Shown here: positions 54,605-63,957 of the stretch, piece by piece | Layout of the letters: every line of letters starts with the position of its first letter | Numbering within the stretch: position 1 is the first letter of the stretch | From: Mycobacterium arosiense ATCC BAA-1401 = DSM 45069 | Lineage (GTDB): Bacteria > Actinomycetota > Actinomycetes > Mycobacteriales > Mycobacteriaceae | Assembly: GCF_002086125.1 (NCBI RefSeq) | Contig: NZ_MVHG01000005.1 | Span: 32,001-96,000 of the forward strand | Length of the DNA stretch: 64,000 bases | Reading direction: 5' to 3' | The notes under the pieces: generated by a model | Told to the model about the DNA's origin: nothing | Database searches by the model: none | The model's input: the letters and a program-made list of their open reading frames with translations, nothing else | Made by a program: the position numbers and the translations under genes

Positions 54605-55795
54605 ATGACGTCAACGACGTCGCGCGCCGCCATCGTGGCCGCCGCGCGCACCCCCATCGGCACCGCTCGCAAAGGAACGCTGGCCAACATGAACGCCACT
54701 GAGTTGGCCAAACCGGTCGTCGCCGCGGCCATCCAACGATCAGGTTTTGATCCAGCCGAGTTCGACGACCTCGTACTGGCCGAGAGCCTGCAGGGCGGCG
54801 GGGACAGCGCCCGCTACATCGCCGTCGACCTGGGTCTGACCGGCATCCCCGGGATGGCGGTCAACCGGCAATGTGCCTCAAGCCTTTCGGCGGTCGCGGT
54901 GGCCGCGGGCCAAGTTGCGGCGGGAATGAGTCGAGCGATCCTGGCCGGCGGGACGGAGTCGTGTTCGACAACACCGCTGCTGCGCAAGCGCAAGCCGTTC
55001 ACCACAGGTAAGTCGCCGGAGGACTACGAGGACCCCTGGTTCCCGCTGTCACACCCGCCGACAGCCGACGCGCCGGCCCTCGACATGTCGATCACGGTGG
55101 CGCACAACTGCGCCGTCCAGTACGGCCTCTCGCGACAGGACCAAGACGAGTGGGCGATGCGCAGCCACCAACGCGCGGTGAAAGCCATCGACGCCGGTTC
55201 GTTTGTCGACGAGATCGTGCCGTTGCAGGTTCCGCAGGCCGACGGGTCGGCGATCACCTTTGACGAGGACGAACACCCGCGCCGCGACACCACCCTCCAA
55301 ACGCTGGCCGGATTGAAGGTGCTGCATCCCGAGATCGAGGGGTTCACGGTGACTGCAGGAAATTCGTCGGGGATCAACGACGCCGCGGCGGCGATCGCAC
55401 TGACCAGGCCGGACGCCGGCAAGGACGTATTGGCCCACGTGCTGTCGTGGAGTTCGGTTGGCGTGCCGCCGAACCAGACTGGGAGCGGACCGATCTCGGC
55501 CATCCCGAAAGCGCTGGAGTTAGCGGGCCGCACCATCGAGGACGTGGCGCTGTTCGAGATCAATGAGGCGTTCGCCGCTCAGGCGGTGGCGTGCGCGCGC
55601 GAACTGAGCCTCAACGAGGAAATCGTCAACGTCTACGGATCCGGTATCAGCCTGGGCCATCCGATCGCCGCGACCGGCGCGCGCATGGTGACGTCGGCCA
55701 TCTACGAGCTACGCCGCCGCGGTGGCGGCGTCGGCGTGCTGTCGATGTGCGCGGGCGGCGGAATGGGAGCAGCAATGGTTATCGAGGTGGCATGA
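54605..55795 (+). CDS. Acetyl-CoA acyltransferase (thiolase)
   Basis: 396 residues with the full catalytic set: C90 in NRQCASS (acylated), H352 in GHPIAATG and C382 in MCAGGGMG (proton transfer), and NEAFAAQ. It cleaves 3-ketoacyl-CoA with CoA. ATG 54605 has GGGAG upstream; the longer open frame is a shadow of the minus-strand Ltp gene. It is followed two bases later by a DUF35 gene, a pairing seen in BbsA/BbsB-type thiolases. Confidence 0.9.
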   Translation: MTSTTSRAAIVAAARTPIGTARKGTLANMNATELAKPVVAAAIQRSGFDPAEFDDLVLAESLQGGGDSARYIAVDLGLTGIPGMAVNRQCASSLSAVAVAAGQVAAGMSRAILAGGTESCSTTPLLRKRKPFTTGKSPEDYEDPWFPLSHPPTADAPALDMSITVAHNCAVQYGLSRQDQDEWAMRSHQRAVKAIDAGSFVDEIVPLQVPQADGSAITFDEDEHPRRDTTLQTLAGLKVLHPEIEGFTVTAGNSSGINDAAAAIALTRPDAGKDVLAHVLSWSSVGVPPNQTGSGPISAIPKALELAGRTIEDVALFEINEAFAAQAVACARELSLNEEIVNVYGSGISLGHPIAATGARMVTSAIYELRRRGGGVGVLSMCAGGGMGAAMVIEVA

Positions 55796-55796
55796 C

Positions 55797-56222
55797 ATGA
55801 CTCAACTCATCGCAGACAACCTTTTCCGGGTCGACGGCGAACGTGCCGTGCTGCAGGCGTCGCGACGGCGGTCGACCGGCGTGGTGAAATTTCCGGCGGA
55901 GCGGCCAGAGCTCTTCGACGCCAATCCCGACCTTCAGGCGGACATCGAGCCGGTTGAATTGCCCACGGACGGAACGCTTTTCACCTTCACAACGCAAGAG
56001 TTCGCCCCACCGCTGCCGTACAAGGGCCACCGATTGCCCGGAGCCTTCCGGCCGTACATCGTCGGGTTCGTCCAGCTCGGCGACCGCGTGCTGGTCGAGT
56101 CGCTGATCACCGGTGCGGATGCGTCGGAACTGCGCATCGGTCAGCAGATGGTGATCTCGACGACTTTCGTGGAGACGGAAGCGGGCGAATCGTTGCTCAC
56201 GTACGCGTTTCGCCCGGCGTAG
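55797..56222 (+). CDS. DUF35 OB-fold protein lacking the zinc-ribbon cysteines
   Basis: 141 residues. The OB-fold part shows GTLFTFTTQEFAPPLPYKG, PYIVGFVQLGDRVLVESLI and a C-terminal TYAFRP. The N-terminal 45 residues, where a CxxC ribbon is usual, contain no Cys at all. It probably binds the thiolase at 54605 as an accessory subunit. Its last 26 bp overlap the convergent TetR gene. Confidence 0.75.
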   Translation: MTQLIADNLFRVDGERAVLQASRRRSTGVVKFPAERPELFDANPDLQADIEPVELPTDGTLFTFTTQEFAPPLPYKGHRLPGAFRPYIVGFVQLGDRVLVESLITGADASELRIGQQMVISTTFVETEAGESLLTYAFRPA

Positions 56223-56817
56223 CGGCCATGGCCGCGATAGTCTCGGCAACCATGTCGATCATCTCGGCGCGGTCGACCGGGACGGACTGAGTCTGCACGG
56301 CATACCACGAGCGGTCGAGCAGGCCCATCGCTGCGATGCCGATGACTTCTGGGGAATGCTTTCCCTCAGCGCAGATCGCTTGCCCCAGTTTCCACGCTGC
56401 CCGAGTCATCATGTGGTTACGCGAACGGCGGAACTCCTCGTCGTCGGGAGCGGTGTGTGCCGCGGCAGTGACGAATGCGCCGTGACGGTCCATGTAATCG
56501 AAATACTTACCGACCCAACGGCACACGGCATCAGGATCCGTTGACCGCATCGCCGCGGCACAGTGTGCGATGACCGCGAGCACGTCATGATAGGCCGTCT
56601 TGCCAAGCACGTTGAATATCTCGCGCTTGTCTTTGAAATAGGTGTAGAAACCCGCGCGCGAGATGCCACACGCTTCGGTGATCGCGTTGATCGGCGTGCC
56701 CCGGAATCCACGCTCGAGGAACAACCGTCTGCTGGCGTCGAGGATCGCCGAACGTGTGCGTTCGCCACGGCTCATGTCGAGTAAGTCCGCGGCCTGGGCA
56801 GCTTGAGGCAAGGCCAT
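56197..56817 (-). CDS. TetR-family transcriptional regulator
   Basis: 206 residues. The HTH is FLERGFRGTPINAITEACGISRAGFYTYFKDKREIF; the C-terminal helical domain begins at about residue 75. ATG 56817 is used, with an internal ATG at codon 15 (56775) possible. The CAGATATGTC site at 56835 is 17 bp upstream, so it may bind its own promoter and the related sites at 54521 and 60192. Confidence 0.9.
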   Translation of the reverse strand: MALPQAAQAADLLDMSRGERTRSAILDASRRLFLERGFRGTPINAITEACGISRAGFYTYFKDKREIFNVLGKTAYHDVLAVIAHCAAAMRSTDPDAVCRWVGKYFDYMDRHGAFVTAAAHTAPDDEEFRRSRNHMMTRAAWKLGQAICAEGKHSPEVIGIAAMGLLDRSWYAVQTQSVPVDRAEMIDMVAETIAAMAATPGETRT

Positions 56818-56833
56818 GCCCGCAACTTACATG

Positions 56834-56844
56834 ACAGATATGTC
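56834..56844. promoter_or_regulatory. CAGATATNT motif upstream of TetR and amidohydrolase
   Basis: ACAGATATGTC inside the short dyad GACA-GATA-TGTC (56833-56844), between the divergent TetR and amidohydrolase genes. Confidence 0.45.
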
Positions 56845-56964
56845 GAACACCAGTCCAGTCTTTTGAGCTGCTACGACGAGCGACGTGCCGCTATCAACTT
56901 GACGCTACTGTCAGCTCAGTGGCAGGCTCAGTGCGAGCCCTACGAGAAATGGAGGCGCGGCCTG

Positions 56965-58200
56965 ATGACGCAGTTCACCGATGCACCGATCTTCGATGCC
57001 GATCAGCACATGTACGAGACGCCCGACGCACTGCTCAGGTACCTGCCGGAGAAGTACAAGTCGAAGGTGCAGTTCGTCCAGATCGGCAGGCACACGCGGA
57101 TCGCGATCCTGAACAAGATCACGGACTACATGCCCAACCCGACGTTTGAGCGGGTCGCCGCTCCCGGGGCACACGAAAAGTTTTACTCCGGCCAGAATCC
57201 CGAGGGCCTGACGATGCGGGAGATGTCGGGGCGAGGCATCGACTGCCCGCCCGCTGCACGCAACCCGGAGGACCGGATCGCCGAACTCGACCGCCAAGGC
57301 GTCGACGCGTGCCTGAATTACCCCACACTGGCCAACCTGGTCGAGCATTCCTCAGCTGAAGATCCCGACTTGACCGTGGCCATCATCCACGCCTTGAACC
57401 AGTGGATGTTCGAACACTGGGGCTTCACCCATGCCGGCCGCATCTACTCCACGCCGGTGATCAACCTCGGCCTCGTCGACGAAGGGCGACGTGAGCTCGA
57501 ATTCATTCTGAACAAAGGCGCGAAAGTCGCTCTGATCAAACCGGCACCGGTCAAGGGTTACAAGGGTTGGCGCTCCCCTGCGCTGCCGGAGTTCGATCCG
57601 TTCTGGCGCGATGTCGAGTCCGCAGGCCTTCCCATAGTCCTGCATGCAAGCCAGCCGCCCTTGCAGGAGTACATCGAAAAGTGGGAGCCGGCCGACACCA
57701 GTAACGCGTTCGAGATGTCCGCGTTCAAGTGGACCGCGCTCGGCCATCGTGAGATCGCCGACATGCTGACCAGCTTGATCTGCCACGGCACGCTTTCGCG
57801 CTTCCCGAAGCTGCGCATCGCTAGCGTCGAGAACGGAAGTTCGTGGATCAAGCCGCTTTTCGATGATTTGCAGTCCACCTATAGCAAGATGCCGCAAAAC
57901 TTCCCCGAACACCCCCACGACGTGTTCCGCCGCAACATCTGGGTCAGCCCGTTCTGGGAGGGCTCGGTCGCGGACGTGGTTCAGACAGTGGGGTGGGACA
58001 AGGTGTTGTTCGGTTCGGACTGGCCGCACCCCGAAGGCCTGGAGACGCCGCGCGGCTATTTCAAGTACGCCGAGGGCATGGACCAGCGACGCACGTACGA
58101 CTTCATGGGCGACAACGCCCGCCGGTTCATGGGGCTTCCGATTGCTAACCCCGATCCCGACGCCGTTAAGCCGCCGGTGTTGGAGACCGCGGGCGCTTAA
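56965..58200 (+). CDS. Amidohydrolase family protein (PF04909-like)
   Basis: 411 residues forming a TIM barrel. Metal-site candidates are the N-terminal DADQHMYE, the mid-barrel LHASQPP His, and FGSDWPHPEG near the end with the conserved Asp. The family includes decarboxylases (ACMSD), hydrolases and lactonases; the reaction is not predictable. ATG 56965 has GGAGG nine bases upstream; the longer frame from 56803 overlaps the TetR gene and is unlikely. In the cluster it could open a ring or lactone. Confidence 0.8.
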   Translation: MTQFTDAPIFDADQHMYETPDALLRYLPEKYKSKVQFVQIGRHTRIAILNKITDYMPNPTFERVAAPGAHEKFYSGQNPEGLTMREMSGRGIDCPPAARNPEDRIAELDRQGVDACLNYPTLANLVEHSSAEDPDLTVAIIHALNQWMFEHWGFTHAGRIYSTPVINLGLVDEGRRELEFILNKGAKVALIKPAPVKGYKGWRSPALPEFDPFWRDVESAGLPIVLHASQPPLQEYIEKWEPADTSNAFEMSAFKWTALGHREIADMLTSLICHGTLSRFPKLRIASVENGSSWIKPLFDDLQSTYSKMPQNFPEHPHDVFRRNIWVSPFWEGSVADVVQTVGWDKVLFGSDWPHPEGLETPRGYFKYAEGMDQRRTYDFMGDNARRFMGLPIANPDPDAVKPPVLETAGA

Positions 58201-58342
58201 CCACAACGCCGCGTCGTGCGCCGGGGCAATTCATTCGCGCGTGAAACGACGTGCGACACCGACGCATTCACGACCGGCACGCGGCCGATGAGCACCGCGG
58301 TCGCGAGGAGCCGGCAACATCGGGAAACACGAACGCAATTGG

Positions 58343-58645
58343 TTAATCGCTGGCCGGCAGCGGTTTTGCCTCTTTGAGTACCAGCGGAGCGTTACCGACA
58401 CTCAATGACCCGACTCCAGCCTTGGTCACCAGCACTTCGGCGCCCGCGCCATCGACGTAGCGCTTGCCCATTGTGCTGCCACCGGCGAAAGCCGGGTCCA
58501 GGTCGGCGTGGGGTGACTTCTCAGCGTCGAGTGGCACCATCGGCTCGCCCCCGCACCGCAAATCATCCAGACTGTCGGCGGACCGTACGACGATGACTTG
58601 CGTGTCGCACACCTGGCTCTGCAGCCGGACTCCGTTTTTGATCAT
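58343..58645 (-). CDS. Conserved hypothetical protein
   Basis: 100 residues with VCDTQVIVV (Cys13) and LRCGGEPMVP (Cys31), then TMGKRYVDGAGAEVLVTKAGVGSLSVG. It has a beta-rich, compact look and no signal peptide. I recall similar small proteins next to acyl-CoA ligases in actinobacteria but cannot name the family. It is encoded directly upstream-opposed to nothing else: same strand, 28 bp downstream of the ligase at 58673, so co-transcribed with it. Confidence 0.6.
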   Translation of the reverse strand: MIKNGVRLQSQVCDTQVIVVRSADSLDDLRCGGEPMVPLDAEKSPHADLDPAFAGGSTMGKRYVDGAGAEVLVTKAGVGSLSVGNAPLVLKEAKPLPASD

Positions 58646-58672
58646 GTTCGGCTCCTTGATTTTAGTTGCTTG

Positions 58673-60175
58673 CTAAGGCATTCCGGCTGTAGTCCGCAGA
58701 GTTTCAACGATTTCGCGGCGGAGCACCTTGCCGGTCGCGGTCGTTGGCAAATGATCGAGGAACATTACGCGGTCGGGGGTGCGCGACCCCCGTAGTGTTT
58801 TGCGAACGAATTCGCGCAGTTCTTCGGCGTCCGGTTCGGCGCCCGGTTCGGGTACCACGATCGCGACGATGATCTGTCCCCACTGCGGGTCGTCGACGCC
58901 GACCACCACCACCTCGTGGACGTCGGGATGCTCGACGAGGACGTCCTCCACCTCCGCCGGAGCGATGTTTTCGCCGCCGCGAATGATCGTGTCGTCGGAT
59001 CGGCCACCGATGAACAGATAGCCGTCGTCGTCGAGCATCGCGGTGTCCCTCGTGGGAAACCAACCTTGTGCATCGAGCACGGAACCGAGTCCGGTGTATC
59101 GGCCCGATACCTGCGCTCCGCGCACGAATAGTTCCCCCATCTGACCGGGCGGAAGTACTGCGCCGTCTACATCACGGACCTGGACCTCGATCCCGGGCAC
59201 CGGCCTGCCGACTGAGCCCAGCCGGCGCGCCACGGCTTCCTCGGTTGCGCAGTGCGCCGTGCGATGGTCCTCCGGCGTGAGAACGGCAATGGTAGAACTC
59301 GTTTCGGTGAGTCCGTACGCGTTGACGAGTCCCACATGAGGAAGCAACGCCATGGTCCTGCGGACAAGCGGCAGGCCCACTTTCGAGCCGCCGTAGGCGA
59401 GCGTGCGCAGTGTCGGGAGATCCGTAGGGCTGGCCTCCAACTCGGCGATGATGCGGTCGAGCATCGTGGGCACCACCGTCGCGGTGGTCACCCGCTCGTC
59501 GCGCACCAACTGCGCCCACTCCCGCGGATCGAACTTGCACAGGTAGACGATCCGTCGGCCTGCATAGAGGTTCGACAGCGCCGCGCCGATGCCGGCGATG
59601 TGATACGGCGGCACGCACACCAGCGCCGCATCATTGGCGCCCGCGGAACCGAATTCGACCGTGCCCGTGACGTATCCGGTCAAATTGTGGTGCGTCAGCT
59701 CCACGGCCTTCGGCTGCGAAGTGGTACCTGACGTGAACAAGACGATCGCCACATCATCAGGATCGGCGGACTCGTCGACCCGTTCGCCGACGCGAGCAGC
59801 TTTGGTGAACTCCTCCGACGTCATCACGCACTTACCGGCGCCGGCAACCAGTTCCGCGTACTCAGGGTCCGCGACCACCAGCGGTGCCGGCAGCCGCGCG
59901 ATCAACTGCTGCAAACCCTCCGCGCTCAGACGGTAATTCAACGGCGTGAACGGAATTGCGGCCCGCGCCGACGAGAAGATCAGCAGCGGCAGCAGGACTC
60001 CACCGGTGCCGACATAGGCCACGTGTTGAACGCCGGCGGCCCAGACGACGCCGGCTCCACCGCTCGAGAGCTGGCTCAATTCCAACGTGGTCAGCCGTGT
60101 GCCACGGTCGACCACGACTACACGATCCGGATCGCCGGAGACGGCCATCTCCAGCAGCAGTGTAATACTCAACAC
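58673..60175 (-). CDS. AMP-dependent acyl-CoA synthetase (FadD-like)
   Basis: 500 residues: VLFTSGTTSQPKAVEL, NAYGLTETSSTIAV, FPTRDTAMLDDDGYLFIGGRSDDTIIRGGENIAPAEVE and the C-terminal Lys in TATGKVLRREI. GTG 60175. The third ligase of the island; divergent from the Ltp gene at 60256, with the CAGATATNT site between. The P-loop has a Ser-Gln in place of Gly-x, still within family variation. Confidence 0.9.
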   Translation of the reverse strand: MLSITLLLEMAVSGDPDRVVVVDRGTRLTTLELSQLSSGGAGVVWAAGVQHVAYVGTGGVLLPLLIFSSARAAIPFTPLNYRLSAEGLQQLIARLPAPLVVADPEYAELVAGAGKCVMTSEEFTKAARVGERVDESADPDDVAIVLFTSGTTSQPKAVELTHHNLTGYVTGTVEFGSAGANDAALVCVPPYHIAGIGAALSNLYAGRRIVYLCKFDPREWAQLVRDERVTTATVVPTMLDRIIAELEASPTDLPTLRTLAYGGSKVGLPLVRRTMALLPHVGLVNAYGLTETSSTIAVLTPEDHRTAHCATEEAVARRLGSVGRPVPGIEVQVRDVDGAVLPPGQMGELFVRGAQVSGRYTGLGSVLDAQGWFPTRDTAMLDDDGYLFIGGRSDDTIIRGGENIAPAEVEDVLVEHPDVHEVVVVGVDDPQWGQIIVAIVVPEPGAEPDAEELREFVRKTLRGSRTPDRVMFLDHLPTTATGKVLRREIVETLRTTAGMP

Positions 60176-60191
60176 CTCGGCCCTTCTTGAA

Positions 60192-60202
60192 TCAGATATA
60201 TA
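60192..60202. promoter_or_regulatory. CAGATATNT motif in divergent promoter
   Basis: TCAGATATATA between the ligase (60175, minus) and Ltp (60256, plus) genes. AT-rich flanks suggest promoter elements of both. Confidence 0.45.
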
Positions 60203-60255
60203 GTTATAGACTTAGTGACCGCAGAATCCAACCAGCGACCCCTCGAAGGAGCACC

Positions 60256-61410
60256 ATGGACAGCGCGCCAGAGATCGCGATCATCGGCGTCGGGCTCCAT
60301 CCATTCGGTCGCTACGAGGACAGGTCAGCGCTGGAGATGGGCGCTGTTGCGATCGGCCGCGCGCTTCGCGATGCGGGTGTCGAATGGTCGGATGTCGGCA
60401 GCCTGTACGCGGGCAGCTTAGAAGTCGCCAATCCCGAGGCGGTCACCGGACTGGTCGGGATGACCGGGGTGCCTGCGCGCGCGACCCTCAGCGGCTGCGC
60501 CACGGGCAACTCCCTGCTCACGCTCGCCGCGCGCGACGTCCAACTGGGCGAAGCCGAGATCGCCGTCGGTGTCGGTCTCGACAAACATCCGCGTGGCGCC
60601 TTCGGCGCCGACCCCGCCGTCGCCGGGCTGCCGCAGTGGTACGGCGATCAAGGCATGTTCCTGACCACCCACTACTTCGGCACGAAGATCATGCGCTACA
60701 TGCATGACCACGGCATCAGTGAACAAACTCTGGCACGCGTCTCCGCAAAGAACTTGGCGAACGGCGCGCTTGCGCCTCATGCCTGGCGCCGGAAAGCCAT
60801 GGGCGTCGAAGCGATCCTGGCGTCGCCGGTCGTCAACGCTCCTCTGCGCCAATACATGTACTGCAATCCCAATGAGGGCGCGGCGGCCGTTGTGGTCTGT
60901 CGCGCCGACGTCGCCAAGCGTTACACCGACACTCCCGTTTATCTACGCTCCACGGCGCTTCGGAGCCGTCGCGAAGGCGCCTACGAACTGCTGCGTACCT
61001 CGATTGAACTTCCTCTCGTGCCGGGCACCACCGCGGAAGCGGCAAAGGCGGCCTACGAAGAGGCCGGCATCGGCCCGGAGGACATCGACATCGCGCAACT
61101 GCAGGACACCGACTCGGGCTCCGAGATCATCCACATGGCCGAATCCGGGCTCTGTAAGGACGGCGAGCAGGAGGCGCTCCTGCACGACGGTGCCACGGAG
61201 ATCGGCGGCCGCTTGCCGATCAACACCGACGGCGGCCTACTGGCCAACGGTGAGCCGGTAGGGGCATCGGGGCTGCGGCAGGTTTACGAACTCGTCCATC
61301 AGTTGCGCGGAACTGCCGGTGATCGTCAAGTGCCCAACGATCCGCGCGTCGCGCTCGCGCAGCTCTACGGATCGCCGGGCACTGCGGCGGTTGCCATCCT
61401 GTCGAGATAA
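60256..61410 (+). CDS. Thiolase-fold lipid-transfer protein (Ltp/SCP-x-like) with Cys
   Basis: 384 residues. C81 in SGCATGNSLL occupies the thiolase nucleophile position, unlike the 52845 protein. The C-terminal half has QLQDTDSGSEIIHMAESG and NTDGGLLANGEPVGASGLRQ. It may be a true 3-ketoacyl-CoA thiolase for a bulky substrate. AAGGAG lies six bases before ATG 60256. It heads the operon Ltp-hydrolase-ligase-next gene. Confidence 0.8.
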   Translation: MDSAPEIAIIGVGLHPFGRYEDRSALEMGAVAIGRALRDAGVEWSDVGSLYAGSLEVANPEAVTGLVGMTGVPARATLSGCATGNSLLTLAARDVQLGEAEIAVGVGLDKHPRGAFGADPAVAGLPQWYGDQGMFLTTHYFGTKIMRYMHDHGISEQTLARVSAKNLANGALAPHAWRRKAMGVEAILASPVVNAPLRQYMYCNPNEGAAAVVVCRADVAKRYTDTPVYLRSTALRSRREGAYELLRTSIELPLVPGTTAEAAKAAYEEAGIGPEDIDIAQLQDTDSGSEIIHMAESGLCKDGEQEALLHDGATEIGGRLPINTDGGLLANGEPVGASGLRQVYELVHQLRGTAGDRQVPNDPRVALAQLYGSPGTAAVAILSR

Positions 61411-61574
61411 TTGCCAAGGAATACTGTGGCTCAGGCAGACTCGTCCTCTCGTGCGGGATTTCAACCACCACTCCTCAAGACTCACGAGGCCGCTGCAGAT
61501 GGGGTTATAAGTGGCCCGCCAAGCGCGAGCTGCCGATGCGCTTCACCCCCCTTCCTCGAAGGGCCGGGCATTTC

Positions 61575-62420
61575 ATGACAAAGGTGGTAAGCGTCGAGGA
61601 CGCCCCGGTCGACTACATCGACGTCGGCTCGGGGTCACCGATCGTGTTCGTCCATGGCGCCTACGTCACCCATGCGCTGTGGGCCGATGTCATCGCCAGG
61701 TTGGCGGACGCTCATCGGTGTGTCGCACCGACCTTCCCCTTTGGGGCTCAGCGCCGACCTGTCGGCGAAGACGTCGATCTCGGTGTGGTCGCGGCGGGTA
61801 GACGCATCGCCAATCTGCTCGCAGAACTCGATCTGCACGACGTCACGCTGGTGGCCAACGACACGGGCGGAGGCATCGTGATCGCCGCACTCGGGGACAC
61901 GACGCTTGACTGGGGTCGTGTGTCACGGCTGGTGCTCACCAACTGTGACAGCTACGAGCACTTCCCACCGAAAGGTTTCGCGCCACTGGTGCGATTGTGC
62001 CGGCTGAGCCGCGCGGTGGGTGCGGCGGCACTATGGATCTTGACGACCCCGCCGGGGCGGGCGCTCTTCGCCCACTCAGTCACCCGCGACGGTATCGACG
62101 CATCCCGACAGCGGGCGATCTTCGGTGGTTTCCTCGACTCCGCGGTTGTGCGCCGCGAGGCCGCGCGGTTCACCGCGGGTCTGCATCCGCGCTACACCGT
62201 GGCCGCGACGGAGGCGATCTCGAGCTGGGCGAACCCGGTCCTCATCGCCTGGGGGACGAAGGACAAGCTCTTCCCTATAGCGCACGCCCGGCGCCTGGCG
62301 GATGGGTTCACCAACGCGACGCTGCGCGAGATCGAGGGCAGTTCCACGTACGTGATGCTCGACCGACCGGGACCGACCGCGGAGGCGATCCGGGCGTTCA
62401 TCGACAACCGAGCCCTCTGA
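61575..62420 (+). CDS. Alpha/beta hydrolase, haloalkane-dehalogenase/epoxide-hydrolase type
   Basis: 281 residues from ATG 61575 (61536 is also open). The oxyanion loop is FVHGAYVTHALW. The nucleophile elbow is VANDTGGG, giving Asp (about residue 96) rather than Ser, as in haloalkane dehalogenases and epoxide hydrolases. At the C-terminus the usual catalytic His position reads EGSSTYVMLDRP, with no His visible. Activity may be altered or lost. It lies between Ltp and ligase genes. Confidence 0.75.
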   Translation: MTKVVSVEDAPVDYIDVGSGSPIVFVHGAYVTHALWADVIARLADAHRCVAPTFPFGAQRRPVGEDVDLGVVAAGRRIANLLAELDLHDVTLVANDTGGGIVIAALGDTTLDWGRVSRLVLTNCDSYEHFPPKGFAPLVRLCRLSRAVGAAALWILTTPPGRALFAHSVTRDGIDASRQRAIFGGFLDSAVVRREAARFTAGLHPRYTVAATEAISSWANPVLIAWGTKDKLFPIAHARRLADGFTNATLREIEGSSTYVMLDRPGPTAEAIRAFIDNRAL

Positions 62421-62463
62421 TCGATCAGGTTTTGAACTTCAAGAGCGGAGGAGGCTTCTCGCC

Positions 62464-63957
62464 GTGATGGTTGGCACCATCGCCCGGTTGCTCGATGACT
62501 CGGCAACCGCGCGTCCGACCCAGCCGATGCTGCTCGACACGGCGGGCGACACCCTTACGGTTTCCGACGTCGCGCGACTGTCGGCCGCCTGCCCACACTG
62601 GCTGGCCGACGCCGGCGTTCGCCCCGGCATGACCGTAGCGTGGCAATTGCCGTCGCACAGCCGCGCGGCGGTGCTGATGTTGGCCCTCGCCCGAACGCAG
62701 GTGACCCAGGCGCCCGTCCTCCATCTGTATCGGGAGCGCGAGGTTCGCGCCGCGGTGGGCGTCGCCGGTGCCGACATCTTGATCGTCGACGAATCCACCG
62801 CGGCGCACGCCCCACCCGATGTGCCCGTGATCACGCTGCCGCACGACTTCTTCGATGTGCTGCGCGACCTGCCCGAGGGTCTCGATTCCCGGCTTGCCGG
62901 TGAGCGCTCGGCCGACGATGCGAAGTGGATCTACTTCACGTCCGGCTCGGCCGGCCGTCCGAAGGGCGTCAAGCACACGGACGCCACGCTATTGGCGGCA
63001 GCCCGCGGCTTTGCCGCACACCTCGGCCTCGGCGACCACGAAAATGAAATCGGGGCGATCGCGTTTCCGATAGCCCACATCGGCGGCATCCTTTATCTGA
63101 CAAGTGGTTTGATCGGGGCGTTCCCGGCGCTGATGGTGCCCAAGGTCGACACCGCCCGGCTCCCCGGTCTGCTGGCGGCCCACGGCGTCACAGTGTCGGG
63201 CTCCAGCCCCGCCTTCTACCAAACTCTGCTGTCGGCACAGCTCGCATCCGGCAGCGACGAGCCGCTGATTCCCTCGCTGCGGATGTTGATCGGCGGCGGG
63301 GCGCCCTGTCCGCCCGAACTGCACCGCAAGGTGCGCCGGCACATGGGGGTACCGATCTTGCATGCCTACGGCATGACCGAAGCGCCGATGATATGCGTCA
63401 GTGAGGTTGCCGACACCGAGGAGCAGCGGTCCAACACTTGCGGTCGGCCGATTCCGGGGGTTGAAACCCGGATCGGCGCGACCGGTGAGATCGAGCTGTG
63501 CGGCGCCATCGTCACACCGGGCTATGTGGACGCCGAACAGTGGTCACGCGCGGTCACGCCGGACGGCTGGTTTCGCACCGGCGACCGCGGCCACCTGCGC
63601 ACCGACGGGCGCATCGTGATCACCGGCCGGATCAAGGAACTGATCATCCGCAAGGGCGAGAACATCTCCCCCGACGAGATCGAGAACGAATTGCTCGCAC
63701 ACCCGCTGATTGACGCGGTCGCGGTGGTGGGTGAGCCCGACGACTTGCGCGGGGAAGCGGTCTGCGCGGTCGTCCGGCGCTCGCCCGGCCGGCGCGACCT
63801 CACCCTCGACGAGCTGTGTGCCTTCCTAGACCAACGCGGCCTGATGAAACAGAAGTGGCCCGAGCGCCTGGTCATCGTCGACGAGTTTCCACTCACCGGC
63901 CTGGGCAAGATCGCGAAATCCGAGCTGGCTCAACAGATTGCAGGAGGAAGTCGATGA
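62464..63957 (+). CDS. AMP-dependent acyl-CoA synthetase (FadD-like)
   Basis: 497 residues: IYFTSGSAGRPKGVKH (P-loop), HAYGMTEAPMICVS, WFRTGDRGHLRTDGRIVITGRIKELIIRKGENISPDEIENE and the C-terminal Lys in TGLGKIAKSEL. GTG 62464 and ATG 62467 both follow GGAGGAGG. The fourth intact ligase of the island. Its TGA overlaps the ATG of the next gene. Confidence 0.9.
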   Translation: MMVGTIARLLDDSATARPTQPMLLDTAGDTLTVSDVARLSAACPHWLADAGVRPGMTVAWQLPSHSRAAVLMLALARTQVTQAPVLHLYREREVRAAVGVAGADILIVDESTAAHAPPDVPVITLPHDFFDVLRDLPEGLDSRLAGERSADDAKWIYFTSGSAGRPKGVKHTDATLLAAARGFAAHLGLGDHENEIGAIAFPIAHIGGILYLTSGLIGAFPALMVPKVDTARLPGLLAAHGVTVSGSSPAFYQTLLSAQLASGSDEPLIPSLRMLIGGGAPCPPELHRKVRRHMGVPILHAYGMTEAPMICVSEVADTEEQRSNTCGRPIPGVETRIGATGEIELCGAIVTPGYVDAEQWSRAVTPDGWFRTGDRGHLRTDGRIVITGRIKELIIRKGENISPDEIENELLAHPLIDAVAVVGEPDDLRGEAVCAVVRRSPGRRDLTLDELCAFLDQRGLMKQKWPERLVIVDEFPLTGLGKIAKSELAQQIAGGSR

